From: Streptomyces sp. WP-1
GTDB lineage: Bacteria; Actinomycetota; Actinomycetes; Streptomycetales; Streptomycetaceae
NCBI RefSeq assembly: GCF_030450125.1
Contig: NZ_CP123923.1
Span: forward strand, 1,488,001 to 1,552,000
Reading direction: 5' to 3'
DNA: 64,000 bases
Shown here: positions 45,596 to 54,432 of the stretch, piece by piece
How the letters are laid out: each line of letters starts with the position of its first letter
Position numbering within the stretch: the stretch's first letter is position 1
Notes under the pieces: model-generated
Databases searched by the model: none
What the model was told of the DNA's origin: nothing
Seen by the model: the letters and a program-made list of their open reading frames with translations, nothing else
Translations under genes and position numbers: made by a program

Positions 45596-46450
45596 TCATT
45601 TGACGGCACCCGCCGTCAGCCCGGCCACCAGATAGCGCTGGAGCAGCAGGAATCCGGCCACCACAGGCACGCTGACGACCAGCGAGGCGGCCATGATCTG
45701 GTTCCAGTAGACGTCGTTGAGGGTCGAGTAGCCCTGGAGGCCGACGGCGAGGGTGCGGGTGGTGTCGTCGGTCATCACCGACGCGAACAGCACCTCGCCC
45801 CACGCGGTCATGAACGCGTAGACGGCGACCGCGACGATGCCGGGGATCGCGGCCGGTACGACGATCCGGAACAGCGCGCCGAGCGGTCCGCAGCCGTCGA
45901 CCAGCGCCGCCTCGTCCAGGTCGCGCGGCACCGAGTCGAGGTACCCGATCAGCATCCAGATGGAGAACGGCAGGGAGAAGGTGAGATAGGTGAGGATCAG
46001 GCCGCCGCGGGAGCCGAACAGGGCGATGCCGGTGGCGTTGCCGATGTTGACGTAGAGGAGGAACAGCGGGAGCAGGAAGAGGATGCCGGGGAACATCTGG
46101 GTGGACAGCACGGTGACCGTGAAGACGCGCTTGCCCCGGAAGTCGTAGCGGCTGACCGCGTAGGCGGCGAACACGGCGACGACGACGGACAGTACGGTCG
46201 CCGAGCCCGCCACGATCAGCGAGTTCACGAAGTAGCGGGCGAGCGGCACCGTGGACCACATGTCGATGTACGGGCGGACGGTCAGCCCGCTCGGCACCCA
46301 GCGGAACTTCCCGGAGACGTCCGCGAGCGGCTTCAGCGAGCTGGAGAGCATCACGTACACCGGGAGCAGTACGAAGCCGGTGAGCAGGGTGAGGAAGACG
46401 CGCCGGGCCCAGCGGAACGAACGCGGCGGTGCCAGCGGCGAGTCAGACAT
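45596..46450 (-). CDS. Sugar ABC transporter permease (MalG-type)
   Basis: 284 aa with six membrane helices. The EAA loop reads [20 protein letters not shown]. It opens [13 protein letters not shown] and ends [11 protein letters not shown], typical for MalG-type permeases of CUT1 importers. The start overlaps the upstream permease stop by eight bases. No ATPase gene is in the operon; a shared MsiK-type ATPase is likely. Confidence 0.92.
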   Translation of the reverse strand: MSDSPLAPPRSFRWARRVFLTLLTGFVLLPVYVMLSSSLKPLADVSGKFRWVPSGLTVRPYIDMWSTVPLARYFVNSLIVAGSATVLSVVVAVFAAYAVSRYDFRGKRVFTVTVLSTQMFPGILFLLPLFLLYVNIGNATGIALFGSRGGLILTYLTFSLPFSIWMLIGYLDSVPRDLDEAALVDGCGPLGALFRIVVPAAIPGIVAVAVYAFMTAWGEVLFASVMTDDTTRTLAVGLQGYSTLNDVYWNQIMAASLVVSVPVVAGFLLLQRYLVAGLTAGAVK

Positions 46451-47432
46451 CGGAGGTCCTCCGCTCCCGCGAGGTCGCCAGCAGATAGCCGCCCGTCACC
46501 ACGAGCAGGAAGAGCAGCAGCAGGACGGACATGGCGGAGCCGGTGCCGAAGTTCCAGGTGACGAAGGAGGCTTGGTAGATGTGCACGGAGACGAGGTCGG
46601 CGGCCTCGGGCGCGGACTTGCCGAACAGCACGTAGGGCGTGTTGAAGTCGTTGAACGTCCACAGGAACAGCACCAGGACCAGGACCTGGTTGACCGGGCG
46701 CAGCGACGGCAGCGTGATGCGGCGGATCCGCTGCCATATGCCGGCGCCGTCCAGCGCGGCCGCCTCGTACAACTCCCCCGGGATGTTCTGGAGTCCGGCC
46801 GTCACCACGAGGAAGGCGAACGGCCAGCCCTTCCACACCGACACGGTCAGCAGGGCGTAGAAGCTGTTGTCGCCGATGAGCCAGAAGGCGGGCTGGGCGC
46901 CGATGTGCAGCTGGTCGTGCAGGACGTGGTTCACCAGGCCGTTGTCGTGCTGGAACATGAACACCCAGGTGATGACGGCCGCGTAGACGGGCAGCGCGTA
47001 CGGCACCAGGAACAGGGCGCGCAGCAGGCCCCGGCCGCGGAAGGTGTCCTGGAGGAAGAGGGCGGCGACCGTGCCGATCAGCCAGCACAGGGCGACGGAC
47101 AGCAGGGTGAAGGCGACGGTGACGAGGAAGGAGTGCAGCAGGGCCTCGCCGACGGGGGCGTGGAAGTCCACCGACAGGCGGTAGTTGCCGAGCCCTGACC
47201 AGGGGGCGGTGCCCCAGTCGCGGATGTAGAACTGGGTGAGTTCCTTGAAGCTCATCACGATGCCGATGACCATCGGCACCAGATGGACGAGGAGTTCGAG
47301 GACGAGAGCGGGCAGGAGCAGCAGGTACGGCAGCCAGGCGCGGCGGATCCTCCCGGGCCGGCGGCGGGCCGAGGACGCCGCCGTCCCGGGAGGGGACTTC
47401 GCCACCGACTCCTCAAGGGTGTGGGTGGTCAT
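46443..47432 (-). CDS. Sugar ABC transporter permease (MalF-type)
   Basis: 329 aa with six helices after a basic N-terminal region (ARRRPGRIRRAWLPYLLLLPA). EAA loop: ELYEAAALDGAGIWQRIRRITLP. It begins six bases after the binding-protein stop and overlaps the next permease. Confidence 0.92.
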   Translation of the reverse strand: MTTHTLEESVAKSPPGTAASSARRRPGRIRRAWLPYLLLLPALVLELLVHLVPMVIGIVMSFKELTQFYIRDWGTAPWSGLGNYRLSVDFHAPVGEALLHSFLVTVAFTLLSVALCWLIGTVAALFLQDTFRGRGLLRALFLVPYALPVYAAVITWVFMFQHDNGLVNHVLHDQLHIGAQPAFWLIGDNSFYALLTVSVWKGWPFAFLVVTAGLQNIPGELYEAAALDGAGIWQRIRRITLPSLRPVNQVLVLVLFLWTFNDFNTPYVLFGKSAPEAADLVSVHIYQASFVTWNFGTGSAMSVLLLLFLLVVTGGYLLATSRERRTSDV

Positions 47433-47437
47433 GGCCG

Positions 47438-48754
47438 TTACGCCGCCGGCATCTGCTGCTGGGCCTTCTGGAGCGCGGCCCTGACCGAGGCGGTGGTCAC
47501 CGCGCGCCCGGCGGCGGCGTCGGCGAACAGGTCCTTGACGGCGGTGCCGACCGTCGTCTCGAACTGCGATTCGGTGGGCACCTGCGGCAGGGCGGCGGCG
47601 CTGGTGGCGAGGGTGTTCTTCAGCACCGTGTTGGCGGGGGTGCTGAACGCGGGGTCGTTCTGCGCCGAGGTGACCGCCGGGATGGAGCTGTAGGCCTTGT
47701 TGAGGATCTTCTGCTCGTCGTCGGAGGTCATGAACTTCACGAACCTCGTCGCCCCGTCGAGGTTGTGGGTGTTGCGGAAGACCGCGATGTTGATGCCGGC
47801 GGCCATCGAGTTGATCTGGGTGCCAGGGCCGGGGGTACCGGAGCGCACCGGCACGGGCGCGACGCCGTACTGGCTGTCCTTCATCCCCTGGGAGGCGAGG
47901 TTGGCGGAGGCCGACTGCCACAGCAGCATGGCCTGGTGGCCCTTGGCGAAGTCGCTGACGGACTGGTTCTGCGCGTACTCGGCGTCCCCGGTCGGGATGA
48001 CCTTGTCCTTCGCCATCAGATCGACGTAACTCGTGACCGCGTCGACCACCTTGGGATCGGTGAAGTCCGGCTTGCCGTCGGCGGTGAAGAAGTCGGCGCC
48101 GCGCTGCTTGGCGAAGACGAAGATGTGGTGGATGTTCTCCGAGACGTTGGAGCCCTCGGCGCCCAGCGGGGAGATGCCCTTGGCCTTGATCTTCTTGCCG
48201 TCGGCTGTCAACTCGTCCCAGGTGGCGGGCGGTTGGGAGATCCCGGCGTCGGCGAAGATCTTCTTGTTGTAGTAGAGCGCGTACGCCAGCGCGTACAGCG
48301 GTACGGCGGCCGGGTCCTTGCCCTGGACGCCGGTGGAGGCGAGCGCGGACGGCACGAACCGGCTCTTGCCGCCGATCTTGTCGAAGTTCTTGGCGTCCCA
48401 GGGCAGCAGCGCGCCGCTCGCCTGGAGGGAGGCGCTCCAGGAGTTGCCGATGTTCAGCACGTCGGGGCCCTGGCCGGAGGTGGTCGCGGTCAGGATCCGG
48501 TTGAGCAGGTCGGGCCAGGGCACGACCTCCAGTTTCACCTTGATGCCCGTCTGCTTCTGGAACTTGTCGAGTTCGGGCTGGAGGACCTGCTTGTCGACGG
48601 CGATGCTGGCGCCCTGGTTGGAGGCCCAGTAGGTCAGCGTCTTCGGCGCGTCGTTGGACCCGCCCCCCGTGGACGAACCGCCTCCACAGGCCGTCGCCGT
48701 GAGGGCGAGAGAGAGGGTGACGGCGCCGACGGCCGCGGCTCGGATGCTGCGCAT
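47438..48754 (-). CDS. Sugar ABC transporter substrate-binding lipoprotein
   Basis: 438 aa CUT1-type binding protein. Lipobox LTATACGGG (Cys near residue 23). Typical blocks: LTYWASNQGA, FQKQTGIKVKLEVVPW, GQGPDVLNIGNSWSA, ALYYNKKIFADAGI and AINGAT-like MAAGINIAVFRNTHNLDGATRFVKFM (quoted in part). First gene of the importer/GH1 operon; a 25-bp palindrome lies 86 bases upstream. The cargo is probably a beta-linked glucoside, from the GH1 partner. Confidence 0.93.
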   Translation of the reverse strand: MRSIRAAAVGAVTLSLALTATACGGGSSTGGGSNDAPKTLTYWASNQGASIAVDKQVLQPELDKFQKQTGIKVKLEVVPWPDLLNRILTATTSGQGPDVLNIGNSWSASLQASGALLPWDAKNFDKIGGKSRFVPSALASTGVQGKDPAAVPLYALAYALYYNKKIFADAGISQPPATWDELTADGKKIKAKGISPLGAEGSNVSENIHHIFVFAKQRGADFFTADGKPDFTDPKVVDAVTSYVDLMAKDKVIPTGDAEYAQNQSVSDFAKGHQAMLLWQSASANLASQGMKDSQYGVAPVPVRSGTPGPGTQINSMAAGINIAVFRNTHNLDGATRFVKFMTSDDEQKILNKAYSSIPAVTSAQNDPAFSTPANTVLKNTLATSAAALPQVPTESQFETTVGTAVKDLFADAAAGRAVTTASVRAALQKAQQQMPAA

Positions 48755-48839
48755 GTCTCCAGGTGTCCCTTCCTGGCGTCGAGAACCTTCGGGATCGCGC
48801 TCCGGGACCGGCCGGTCCGGCCGTTCCCCTCCGAAGACC

Positions 48840-48864
48840 CTCACGTCTTAATTTAGGACGTGAG
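48840..48864. promoter_or_regulatory. CTCACGTC-N9-GACGTGAG operator upstream of ABC/GH1 operon
   Basis: A perfect inverted repeat with 8-bp arms around TTAATTTAG, a strikingly AT-rich patch, then TTAATC. It lies upstream of the binding-protein gene. It is not the TGGGAGCGCTCCCA CebR-type box, so a different regulator is expected. None of the obvious LacI or ROK type is adjacent. Confidence 0.72.
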
Positions 48865-48910
48865 TTAATCGGCGCGGACGCCCGCCGTCAAGGGATCCGG
48901 CACAGGTTCC

Positions 48911-49225
48911 TCACGTCCGCGCGCGTTCAGGACCGTCGAGCACGCAGGGCACGGACCGTTCAGCCGGACAGGAACGCCGGGCTCTTTGGGCACGGCCGGG
49001 ACGGCCCACAGATCCCGGCCCGGCTCGCCCTTCGCTTGCCTGCGCCTGCGCCTGCGCCTGCGCCTGCGCCAACCGCCGTACGGCGTCCCGGCATTCCGGA
49101 CCCTGGGACGGCTCCGCGCATTCGCCCCAGGCACGCACCTGTTCCGTGCGCGGCTTCTCGGGGAGGGCGGGCGTCGTCGTACGACCGGCCGCCGCGAGGC
49201 GCGGGTCGGCGGCGACGATGAACAC
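48911..49225 (-). CDS. Doubtful small protein with a Gln-Ala repeat
   Basis: A 104-codon frame from GTG 49225, beginning FIVAADPRLAAAGRTTTP with good codon bias, containing VRAWGECAEPSQGPECRDAV, and then an AQAQAQAQ stretch made by a microsatellite. The last third loses G/C-ending codon bias. No recognised family and a weak ribosome site; it may be a decayed or spurious frame. Confidence 0.3.
   Translation of the reverse strand: MFIVAADPRLAAAGRTTTPALPEKPRTEQVRAWGECAEPSQGPECRDAVRRLAQAQAQAQAQASEGRAGPGSVGRPGRAQRARRSCPAERSVPCVLDGPERART
49038..49070. repeat. Hexanucleotide microsatellite (GCCTGC)x5.5
   Basis: Five perfect GCCTGC units plus GCC in the region between the importer operon's promoter and the convergent-side TetR gene. 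Confidence 0.9.
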
Positions 49226-49265
49226 CGCCGGGGGGAACTCCCCGGTCAGCCGGCCGCCGGTTCGG

Positions 49266-49883
49266 TCACGCGGGCGGGGTCGGGGTGTGGGGGAGGGTGC
49301 CCGTGAGGGTCAGGGTGACGAGGCGGGTGGCGAGGCGGCCGTCGAGGGGAGCGCCGCTGATCAGGGCGCGGGTGAAGAGGGCGCCGCTGACGGCCTCGAT
49401 GACGAGGCCGGGGTCCGTGTCCGGGGCGAGTTCGCCGCGCTCGACACCCCGGCGGACCATGACCGCGCCACGTTCGAGGCGCTCGGTCCAGTAGGGGAGG
49501 CGCCGGTCCGGCAGGGTGTCGTCGCGTTCGACGCTCAGCCGCAGCAGCGCCTGGCCCTGCGCCGTCGCGAGCAGCCGGGCGAGCGCGCCGAAGTAGGCGG
49601 CGAGGTCGTCGTGGACGTGTCCGGTGTCCGGCACCGGCATCGCCGCGTCGAGCTGTTCGGTCAGCGCTTCCAGGATCAGGTTCTCGCGGGTCCCCCAGCG
49701 CCGGTAGACGGAGGTCTCATGGACGCCGGCGGCGCGGGCGACGGCACCGACGGTGGTGCCCGCGAGCCCGTGTTCGGTCAGGACGTCCACGGTCGCGGCG
49801 AGCACGGCGGAGCGCATCCGGGCCCCTCGGCGGCGCAGGGGCGGGGCGTTCCGGTCGGACGAGGGCTGGTCGGGCGACGGCAT
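49266..49883 (-). CDS. TetR-family repressor
   Basis: 205 aa. HTH: VLTEHGLAGTTVGAVARAAG and HETSVYRRWGTRENLI. Start at 49883 (PSPDQPSSD). Two CTTGCG-type palindromes separate it from the divergent zinc dehydrogenase at 50007, so it likely controls that gene and itself. Confidence 0.9.
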   Translation of the reverse strand: MPSPDQPSSDRNAPPLRRRGARMRSAVLAATVDVLTEHGLAGTTVGAVARAAGVHETSVYRRWGTRENLILEALTEQLDAAMPVPDTGHVHDDLAAYFGALARLLATAQGQALLRLSVERDDTLPDRRLPYWTERLERGAVMVRRGVERGELAPDTDPGLVIEAVSGALFTRALISGAPLDGRLATRLVTLTLTGTLPHTPTPPA

Positions 49884-49896
49884 GGTCCGACCATAA

Positions 49897-49956
49897 CGCA
49901 GGGCCACTTGCTTTACCCCGAGGGCGGGCGTAGGTTTCATCGCAAGGCGACTTGCG
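49897..49956. promoter_or_regulatory. Two CGCAAG-N4-CTTGCG-type operators
   Basis: A perfect CGCAAGGCGACTTGCG at 49941-49956 and an imperfect copy CGCAGGGCCACTTGCT at 49897-49912, 44 bp apart, between the TetR and the dehydrogenase gene. Confidence 0.8.
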
Positions 49957-50006
49957 TTAAGGGGCTCGCGGTCCCAGGGGTCGCCGCCGTGCCAAGGAGG
50001 CCATTC

Positions 50007-51020
50007 ATGGAGCAGATGCTCGCCGCCCGGCTGCACATCCCCAGCCGCACCCTGCGGATCGAGGAAGTGGCGAAGCCCGAACCCGGTCCCGGCCAGGTCC
50101 TGGTGAAGGTGGAGGCCGCGGGCGTCTGCCTGTCGGACGTCCATCTGATCGACGGCACCCTCACCCCGCTGCTGCTGCGCGGCGACACGGTCACCCTGGG
50201 CCACGAGGTGTCCGGCACCATCGCCGAGACCGGCCCCGGCGTCACCCGCTGGACCCCGGGTCAGCGGGTCGTGCTGTACGCCGGTGAGATCCGCGAGGGC
50301 GTCACGTACACCCGGGGCGTGGACTACGACGGCGGCTGGGCCGAGTACGCGCTCTCCTCCGAGCACGCCCTCACCGAGCTGCCCGAGGCCATCCCCTTCG
50401 ACCAGGGCGCGATCATCCCGGACGCGGTCTCCACCCCCTGGGGTGCGATCACCGTCACGGGTGCCGTGCGGCCCGCCGAGGCGGTCGGCGTCTGGGGCGT
50501 CGGCGGGCTCGGCGTCCACGCCGTGCAGCTGCTGCGGGCCGTCGGCGCGTGCCCCGTCGTCGCGATCGACCCCAATCCCACCGCCCGCGAGCGCGCCCTC
50601 GCCCAGGGCGCGGACCTGGCGCTCGACTCGGCCGACCCGGCGCTGCGCGAGCGGATCCGCGAGGCGACCGGTGGGGCCGGTCTCGCCGCCGCGTTCGACT
50701 TCGCCGGGGTCCCGGCCGTCCGCGCGCAGGCGCTGTCGGTGCTCGCGCCCAAGGGCCGACTGGTTCTCGTGGGCCTCACCGACCAGCCGCTGACCGTCGC
50801 CGACGGCACCCGTTTCAGCTACCTCCAGCAGCAGATCCTCGGCCACTACGGCTCCGACATGCCGGTCGCGCTGCCGCAGTTGCTGTCCCTGATCCGGGGC
50901 GGCCGGCTGGACTTCTCCGCCTCGATCAGTGGCGAACTCCCGCTGGCGCGGGCGGCCGAGGCGGTCGAACGCCTTGAGAAGAAGACCGGCGACCCGATCC
51001 GGCTGATCCTGCGCCCCTGA
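50007..51020 (+). CDS. Zinc-type alcohol dehydrogenase (MDR) without structural-zinc lobe
   Basis: 337 aa. Catalytic zinc: GVCLSDVHLID and TLGHEVSG. Cofactor: VWGVGGLGVHAVQLLRAVG, VVAIDPNPT (Asp at strand 2 end suggests NAD). The four-cysteine structural lobe is absent (VVLYAGEIREGVTYTRG takes its place). AAGGAGG six bases before ATG 50007. Likely repressed by the divergent TetR; substrate unknown. Confidence 0.9.
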   Translation: MEQMLAARLHIPSRTLRIEEVAKPEPGPGQVLVKVEAAGVCLSDVHLIDGTLTPLLLRGDTVTLGHEVSGTIAETGPGVTRWTPGQRVVLYAGEIREGVTYTRGVDYDGGWAEYALSSEHALTELPEAIPFDQGAIIPDAVSTPWGAITVTGAVRPAEAVGVWGVGGLGVHAVQLLRAVGACPVVAIDPNPTARERALAQGADLALDSADPALRERIREATGGAGLAAAFDFAGVPAVRAQALSVLAPKGRLVLVGLTDQPLTVADGTRFSYLQQQILGHYGSDMPVALPQLLSLIRGGRLDFSASISGELPLARAAEAVERLEKKTGDPIRLILRP

Positions 51021-51176
51021 CCAGGCAGTTCGGGCAGCTCGGGCAGCTCGGGCAGGGCGAGCGGTGGCGGGATCACCAGCCGGTGGTCCCGCCACCGCTT
51101 TCGCGCGCCACCACACCGCTTCTTCACATACCTCCACTCCCCCGCACCATTCATCTCCCCACCCCTGGGCGGGAGT

Positions 51177-51984
51177 TCACGACTCCGGTCCCGGCCGTGC
51201 CGTCGCCCACACCGTGTGGAACGCCAGCCGCAGGCACGCCGCCAGGGCGGGATGTTCGATGAACAGGGTCGTCGTGGTGCCCGCCCCCGCCACCGGGTCC
51301 GGCAGGTCGCACAGGACGAGTGCGGCATCGGCGATGACCAGCTTGAGGGGGAGGGCGGGGGCGAACCGCACCTCCTCCCCCGCCGCCGCGAACCGGCGGA
51401 CATGGTCGGCCGTCCCGGGGTCGGCCAGGGTGTCGGAGAGGTAGATCGCGCGGACCGTGCGCCGCTCCGACGGAGGCGGCGCACTGCGGTGATGCCCGCC
51501 GTGTTCTCGGGCGGCGCGACAAAGGGGGTTTGCAAAAGGTGAGGAGTTCGTGACGGGCCTGAAACCGAATACCGGCAAAACGTTCACCGATCGCCTTCGG
51601 GTCGCGCAGCACCTCGATGCAGTCCGGGGGGGCCGTGTGCTCCCGGCCCTGGGTCCGCAGCGGGCCCGGCAGACCGGCCAGTTCCCGCGAGGCCCGTCCC
51701 AGCCGGTCGACGGTCTCCCGCTGGGCCGACATCAGCCGGGCGAGGGCGAGTTCGGGGGACACGGCGGAGTACGTCGTCACACGTCCGGGGCGTGCGGCGG
51801 CCAACTGCCGCCGCACCAGGGCGTCCAGGATGTCGTACACGCGCCGGCGCGGCACATCGGCCTCGCGGGCCACCTCGGCGGCCGTGCAGGAGCCGCGCCG
51901 GATGAGCGACAGATGGATCCGGGCCTCGTAGCGGGCGAGCCCGAGGGACGTCAGACGGTTGACGGTGGCGTCGTCCAGCTCCAT
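51177..51984 (-). pseudogene. TrmB-family regulator gene with frameshifts
   Basis: Frame 1 from ATG 51984 has the TrmB HTH (TSLGLARYEARIHLSLIRRG, AAEVAREADVPRRRVYDILDAL) and runs to LLTFCKPP. Close to 51525 the expected continuation (FVAPPENTAGIT) is in a second frame, and the C-terminal sensor (RTVRAIYLSDTLADPG, LPLKLVIADAALVLCDLPDP) in a third, ending at 51177. The first shift is at the run AAACCCCCTTTG. Two single-base losses would explain everything. The intact protein would be about 270 aa. Confidence 0.78.
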
Positions 51985-52223
51985 GGCCGCAGAAGATATC
52001 GGCCGGTCCGGAAGCCCGGGCCAAGGTTTTACCAACTGCCCTTGTTCTCAACGGCAAACAGTCAATAACCTCAACCCCAGCCACCACCGACCGGGGTGGC
52101 ACATCCATTCACATGCCCAGAACCAGACTCCGGCCGGCCACCCCCAACGGTGGGTTGTCATGCCTTTGACACGCCTATCGGCCGTCGCCCGGAGTCGACC
52201 ATCCCCCCACGGAGGGCAGTTTT

Positions 52224-53492
52224 TTGCATTCCCACCGCAGAAGGACCGGCATACGCCGCAGCGCCCCCGCCCTGCTGTCCGCGGCGGCTCTGATCACCGG
52301 CGGCGTGGCCGTCGCCACGCAGACGTCGGCCTTCGCCACCACCCCTGCCGCCTCGCACGCGGCGACCACCTCCGCGGCCACCTCGGTGCACACGCACCGG
52401 CTGTGTTCGCAGCCGAGCAAGCCCGGTTACATGGCCTGCCAGTCGGTCGAGCGCACCGACATCGCCCAGCACAAGTCCCTCGGCCGCAACGACACCCCGC
52501 AGGGTTTCGGACCGTCCGACCTGGCCGCCGCCTACAACCTCCCGAAGGACGGCGGCAAGGGTCAGACGGTCGCGATCGTCGACGCCAACGACGACCCGAA
52601 CGCCGAGAAGGACCTGGCGGCCTACCGCTCCCAGTACAACCTCCCCGAGTGCAGCACGGACAACGGCTGCTTCAAGAAGATCGACCAGGACGGCGGCTCC
52701 AACTACCCGACACCGGACGCGGGTTGGGCCGGGGAGATCTCCCTCGACGTCGACATGGTCAGCGCGGCGTGCCCGCAGTGCAACATCCTGCTGGTCGAGG
52801 CCAAGTCGGCGAACATGGACGACCTGGGCGCGGCCGTGAACCAGGCCGTGAAGCAGGGCGCCAAGTTCGTGTCCAACAGCTACGGCGGCAGCGAGGGGTC
52901 CGACGACACCACCGCGGACGACCAGTACTTCAAGCACCCCGGCGTCGCCATCACCGTCAGCTCCGGTGACAGCGGCTACGGCGTCGAGTACCCGGCGGCC
53001 TCGCAGTACGTGACGGCGGTCGGCGGCACCTCGCTGAAGAAGGACAGCAGCAGCCGCGGCTACTCCGAGACCGTCTGGGGCACCTCGGCCGGCGGCGACG
53101 GCGCGGGCTCCGGCTGCTCGCAGTACGAGGCCAAGCCGTCCTGGCAGAAGGACACCGACTGCGCCAAGCGCGCGGTCGCCGACGTCGCGTCCGTGGCCGA
53201 CCCGGCCACCGGTCTCGCCGTCTACGACACCTACCAGGCCAGCGGCTGGAACGTGTACGGCGGCACCAGCGCCGCCGCGCCGTTCATCGCCGGCGTCTAC
53301 GCCCTCGCGGGCGCCCCGGGCTCGGGCGACACTCCGGCGTCGTACCCGTACTCCCACCCGGACCAGCTGAACGACGTGACCAGCGGTTCGAACGGGTCCT
53401 GCGACGTCGCCTACCTGTGCCAGGCGGGCAAGGGGTACGACGGCCCGACGGGTCTCGGCACCCCGAACGGGACCGGCGCCTTCACCAAGTAG
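52224..53492 (+). CDS. Secreted sedolisin-like (S53) serine-carboxyl peptidase
   Basis: 422 aa with an Arg-rich Sec signal (HRRRTGIRRSAPALLSAAAL). Catalytic blocks: AGEISLDVDMVSAACPQC (Glu/Asp), SSGDSGYGVEYPAASQYV (oxyanion Asp) and NVYGGTSAAAPFIAGVYAL (nucleophile Ser). The TTG start at 52224 has GGAGGG at normal spacing. Only about 70 residues lie between the signal and the catalytic domain, so the usual ~180-residue sedolisin prodomain is missing. A strong hairpin terminator follows. Confidence 0.9.
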   Translation: MHSHRRRTGIRRSAPALLSAAALITGGVAVATQTSAFATTPAASHAATTSAATSVHTHRLCSQPSKPGYMACQSVERTDIAQHKSLGRNDTPQGFGPSDLAAAYNLPKDGGKGQTVAIVDANDDPNAEKDLAAYRSQYNLPECSTDNGCFKKIDQDGGSNYPTPDAGWAGEISLDVDMVSAACPQCNILLVEAKSANMDDLGAAVNQAVKQGAKFVSNSYGGSEGSDDTTADDQYFKHPGVAITVSSGDSGYGVEYPAASQYVTAVGGTSLKKDSSSRGYSETVWGTSAGGDGAGSGCSQYEAKPSWQKDTDCAKRAVADVASVADPATGLAVYDTYQASGWNVYGGTSAAAPFIAGVYALAGAPGSGDTPASYPYSHPDQLNDVTSGSNGSCDVAYLCQAGKGYDGPTGLGTPNGTGAFTK

Positions 53493-53526
53493 TCCGGGAC
53501 CGATCCGGACCGGGTGAGCGCATCCA

Positions 53527-53570
53527 CGCCGGTCCGTCCGACCCCCCGCCGCGGGTCGGACGGACCGGCG
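53527..53570 (+). terminator. Terminator after the S53 protease gene
   Basis: A perfect 18-bp stem (CGCCGGTCCGTCCGACCC / GGGTCGGACGGACCGGCG) with an 8-base loop, 34 bases after the stop. Confidence 0.9.
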
Positions 53571-53580
53571 TTCCGCGTTC

Positions 53581-53643
53581 CGCCTTCCGCCTTCCGCCTT
53601 CCGCCTTCCGCCTTCCGCCTTCCGCCTTCCGCCTTCCGCCTTC
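53581..53643. repeat. Heptanucleotide minisatellite (CGCCTTC)x9
   Basis: Nine perfect 7-bp copies directly after the terminator and about 60 bases before the ASCH gene. A 7-bp unit would shift frame, so the array cannot be coding. Confidence 0.95.
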
Positions 53644-53703
53644 CGGTGCAACTGCGCTGGTATACGGGCGAGTTCGGATATTCCGTCGAGTACGCTCGGC
53701 CGC

Positions 53704-54150
53704 ATGAGTGCTGACGATCTCCCCAAGCTCGCCCTCGCCTTTCCCGGGCCGGAGCGCGACAGCGGGGTCGAGGCCATCATCAGCGGCCGCAAGACGGCCA
53801 TGACGGCGCTGGTCGAGATCCTGGAGCGGATGGGGCAGCCCCTCCCCGAGGCCGGCCAGCGGTACGCGGTGCTCGACTCGGACGACCGTACGGCCGTCGT
53901 GATCGAACTGACCGAGGCCCGGGTGATCCCGTTCGGCGAGGTGGACGACCGGTTCGCGCTGGACGAGGGCCGCGGCTACGCGAACGCGCGGGAGTGGGCC
54001 GCCGCCCACCGCGACTTCTTCCGCGGTGCGCAGGTGACCGAACTGCTCGGCCACACACCCGTCGTGGACGACGACGCGCTGATCGTGGCCGAACGGTTCC
54101 GGGTGGTCGACGCGGCGGACCGGAACGTGTCCGGGCGATCACGTCCGTAG
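53704..54150 (+). CDS. ASCH-domain protein
   Basis: 148 aa. ASCH domains are PUA-like barrels thought to bind RNA or modified nucleotides. Blocks: ISGRKTAMTALVEILERMG, YAVLDSDDRTAVVIELTEAR, IPFGEVDDRFALDEGRGYAN and REWAAAHRDFF. ATG 53704. The tail after VAERFRVVDA is probably disordered. Confidence 0.86.
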   Translation: MSADDLPKLALAFPGPERDSGVEAIISGRKTAMTALVEILERMGQPLPEAGQRYAVLDSDDRTAVVIELTEARVIPFGEVDDRFALDEGRGYANAREWAAAHRDFFRGAQVTELLGHTPVVDDDALIVAERFRVVDAADRNVSGRSRP

Positions 54151-54192
54151 CCGGACGGTGAGGGCTGCCACCGTGGCCGTGCCCGTGCGCGC

Positions 54193-54330
54193 TCAGCCGG
54201 TGTGGACGACCAGGGCGTCGGTGAGCGTGGGCCACAGCTCCCGGGGGCGGTCGTGGCCCATGTCGGGGAGCAGCAGGAGTTCGGCGCCGAGCACCAGCTC
54301 CGCGGTCCGAACGTCGCCGTGGGCAGCCGC
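54193..54330 (-). pseudogene. C-terminal remnant of an alpha/beta hydrolase
   Basis: Reading from about 54330 to the stop at 54193 gives AAAHGDVRTAELVLGAEL then LLLPDMGHDRPRELWPTLTD and ALVVHTG, the usual end of alpha/beta hydrolases with the catalytic His in MGHD. No start or N-terminal half is present upstream. The left boundary of homology is approximate. Confidence 0.6.
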
Positions 54331-54432
54331 GCGGCCGACAGGGCGAACCGGAAGGGTACGGGCACGGCGTCCAACTCGGCGGTGACGGAAGCCAGTTACG
54401 CCTGCGTGAGTGCGCGGGGGTGAGGAGTCCGG

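Noticed and set aside
48840..48864. CebR box for the beta-glucoside operon
   Set aside because: The palindrome has different arms from TGGGAGCGCTCCCA and I saw no such box in the operon's upstream region.
51177..51984. Programmed frameshifting in the TrmB gene
   Set aside because: Two shifts would be needed and no slippery heptamer with a downstream structure is evident; deletion or sequencing error is simpler.
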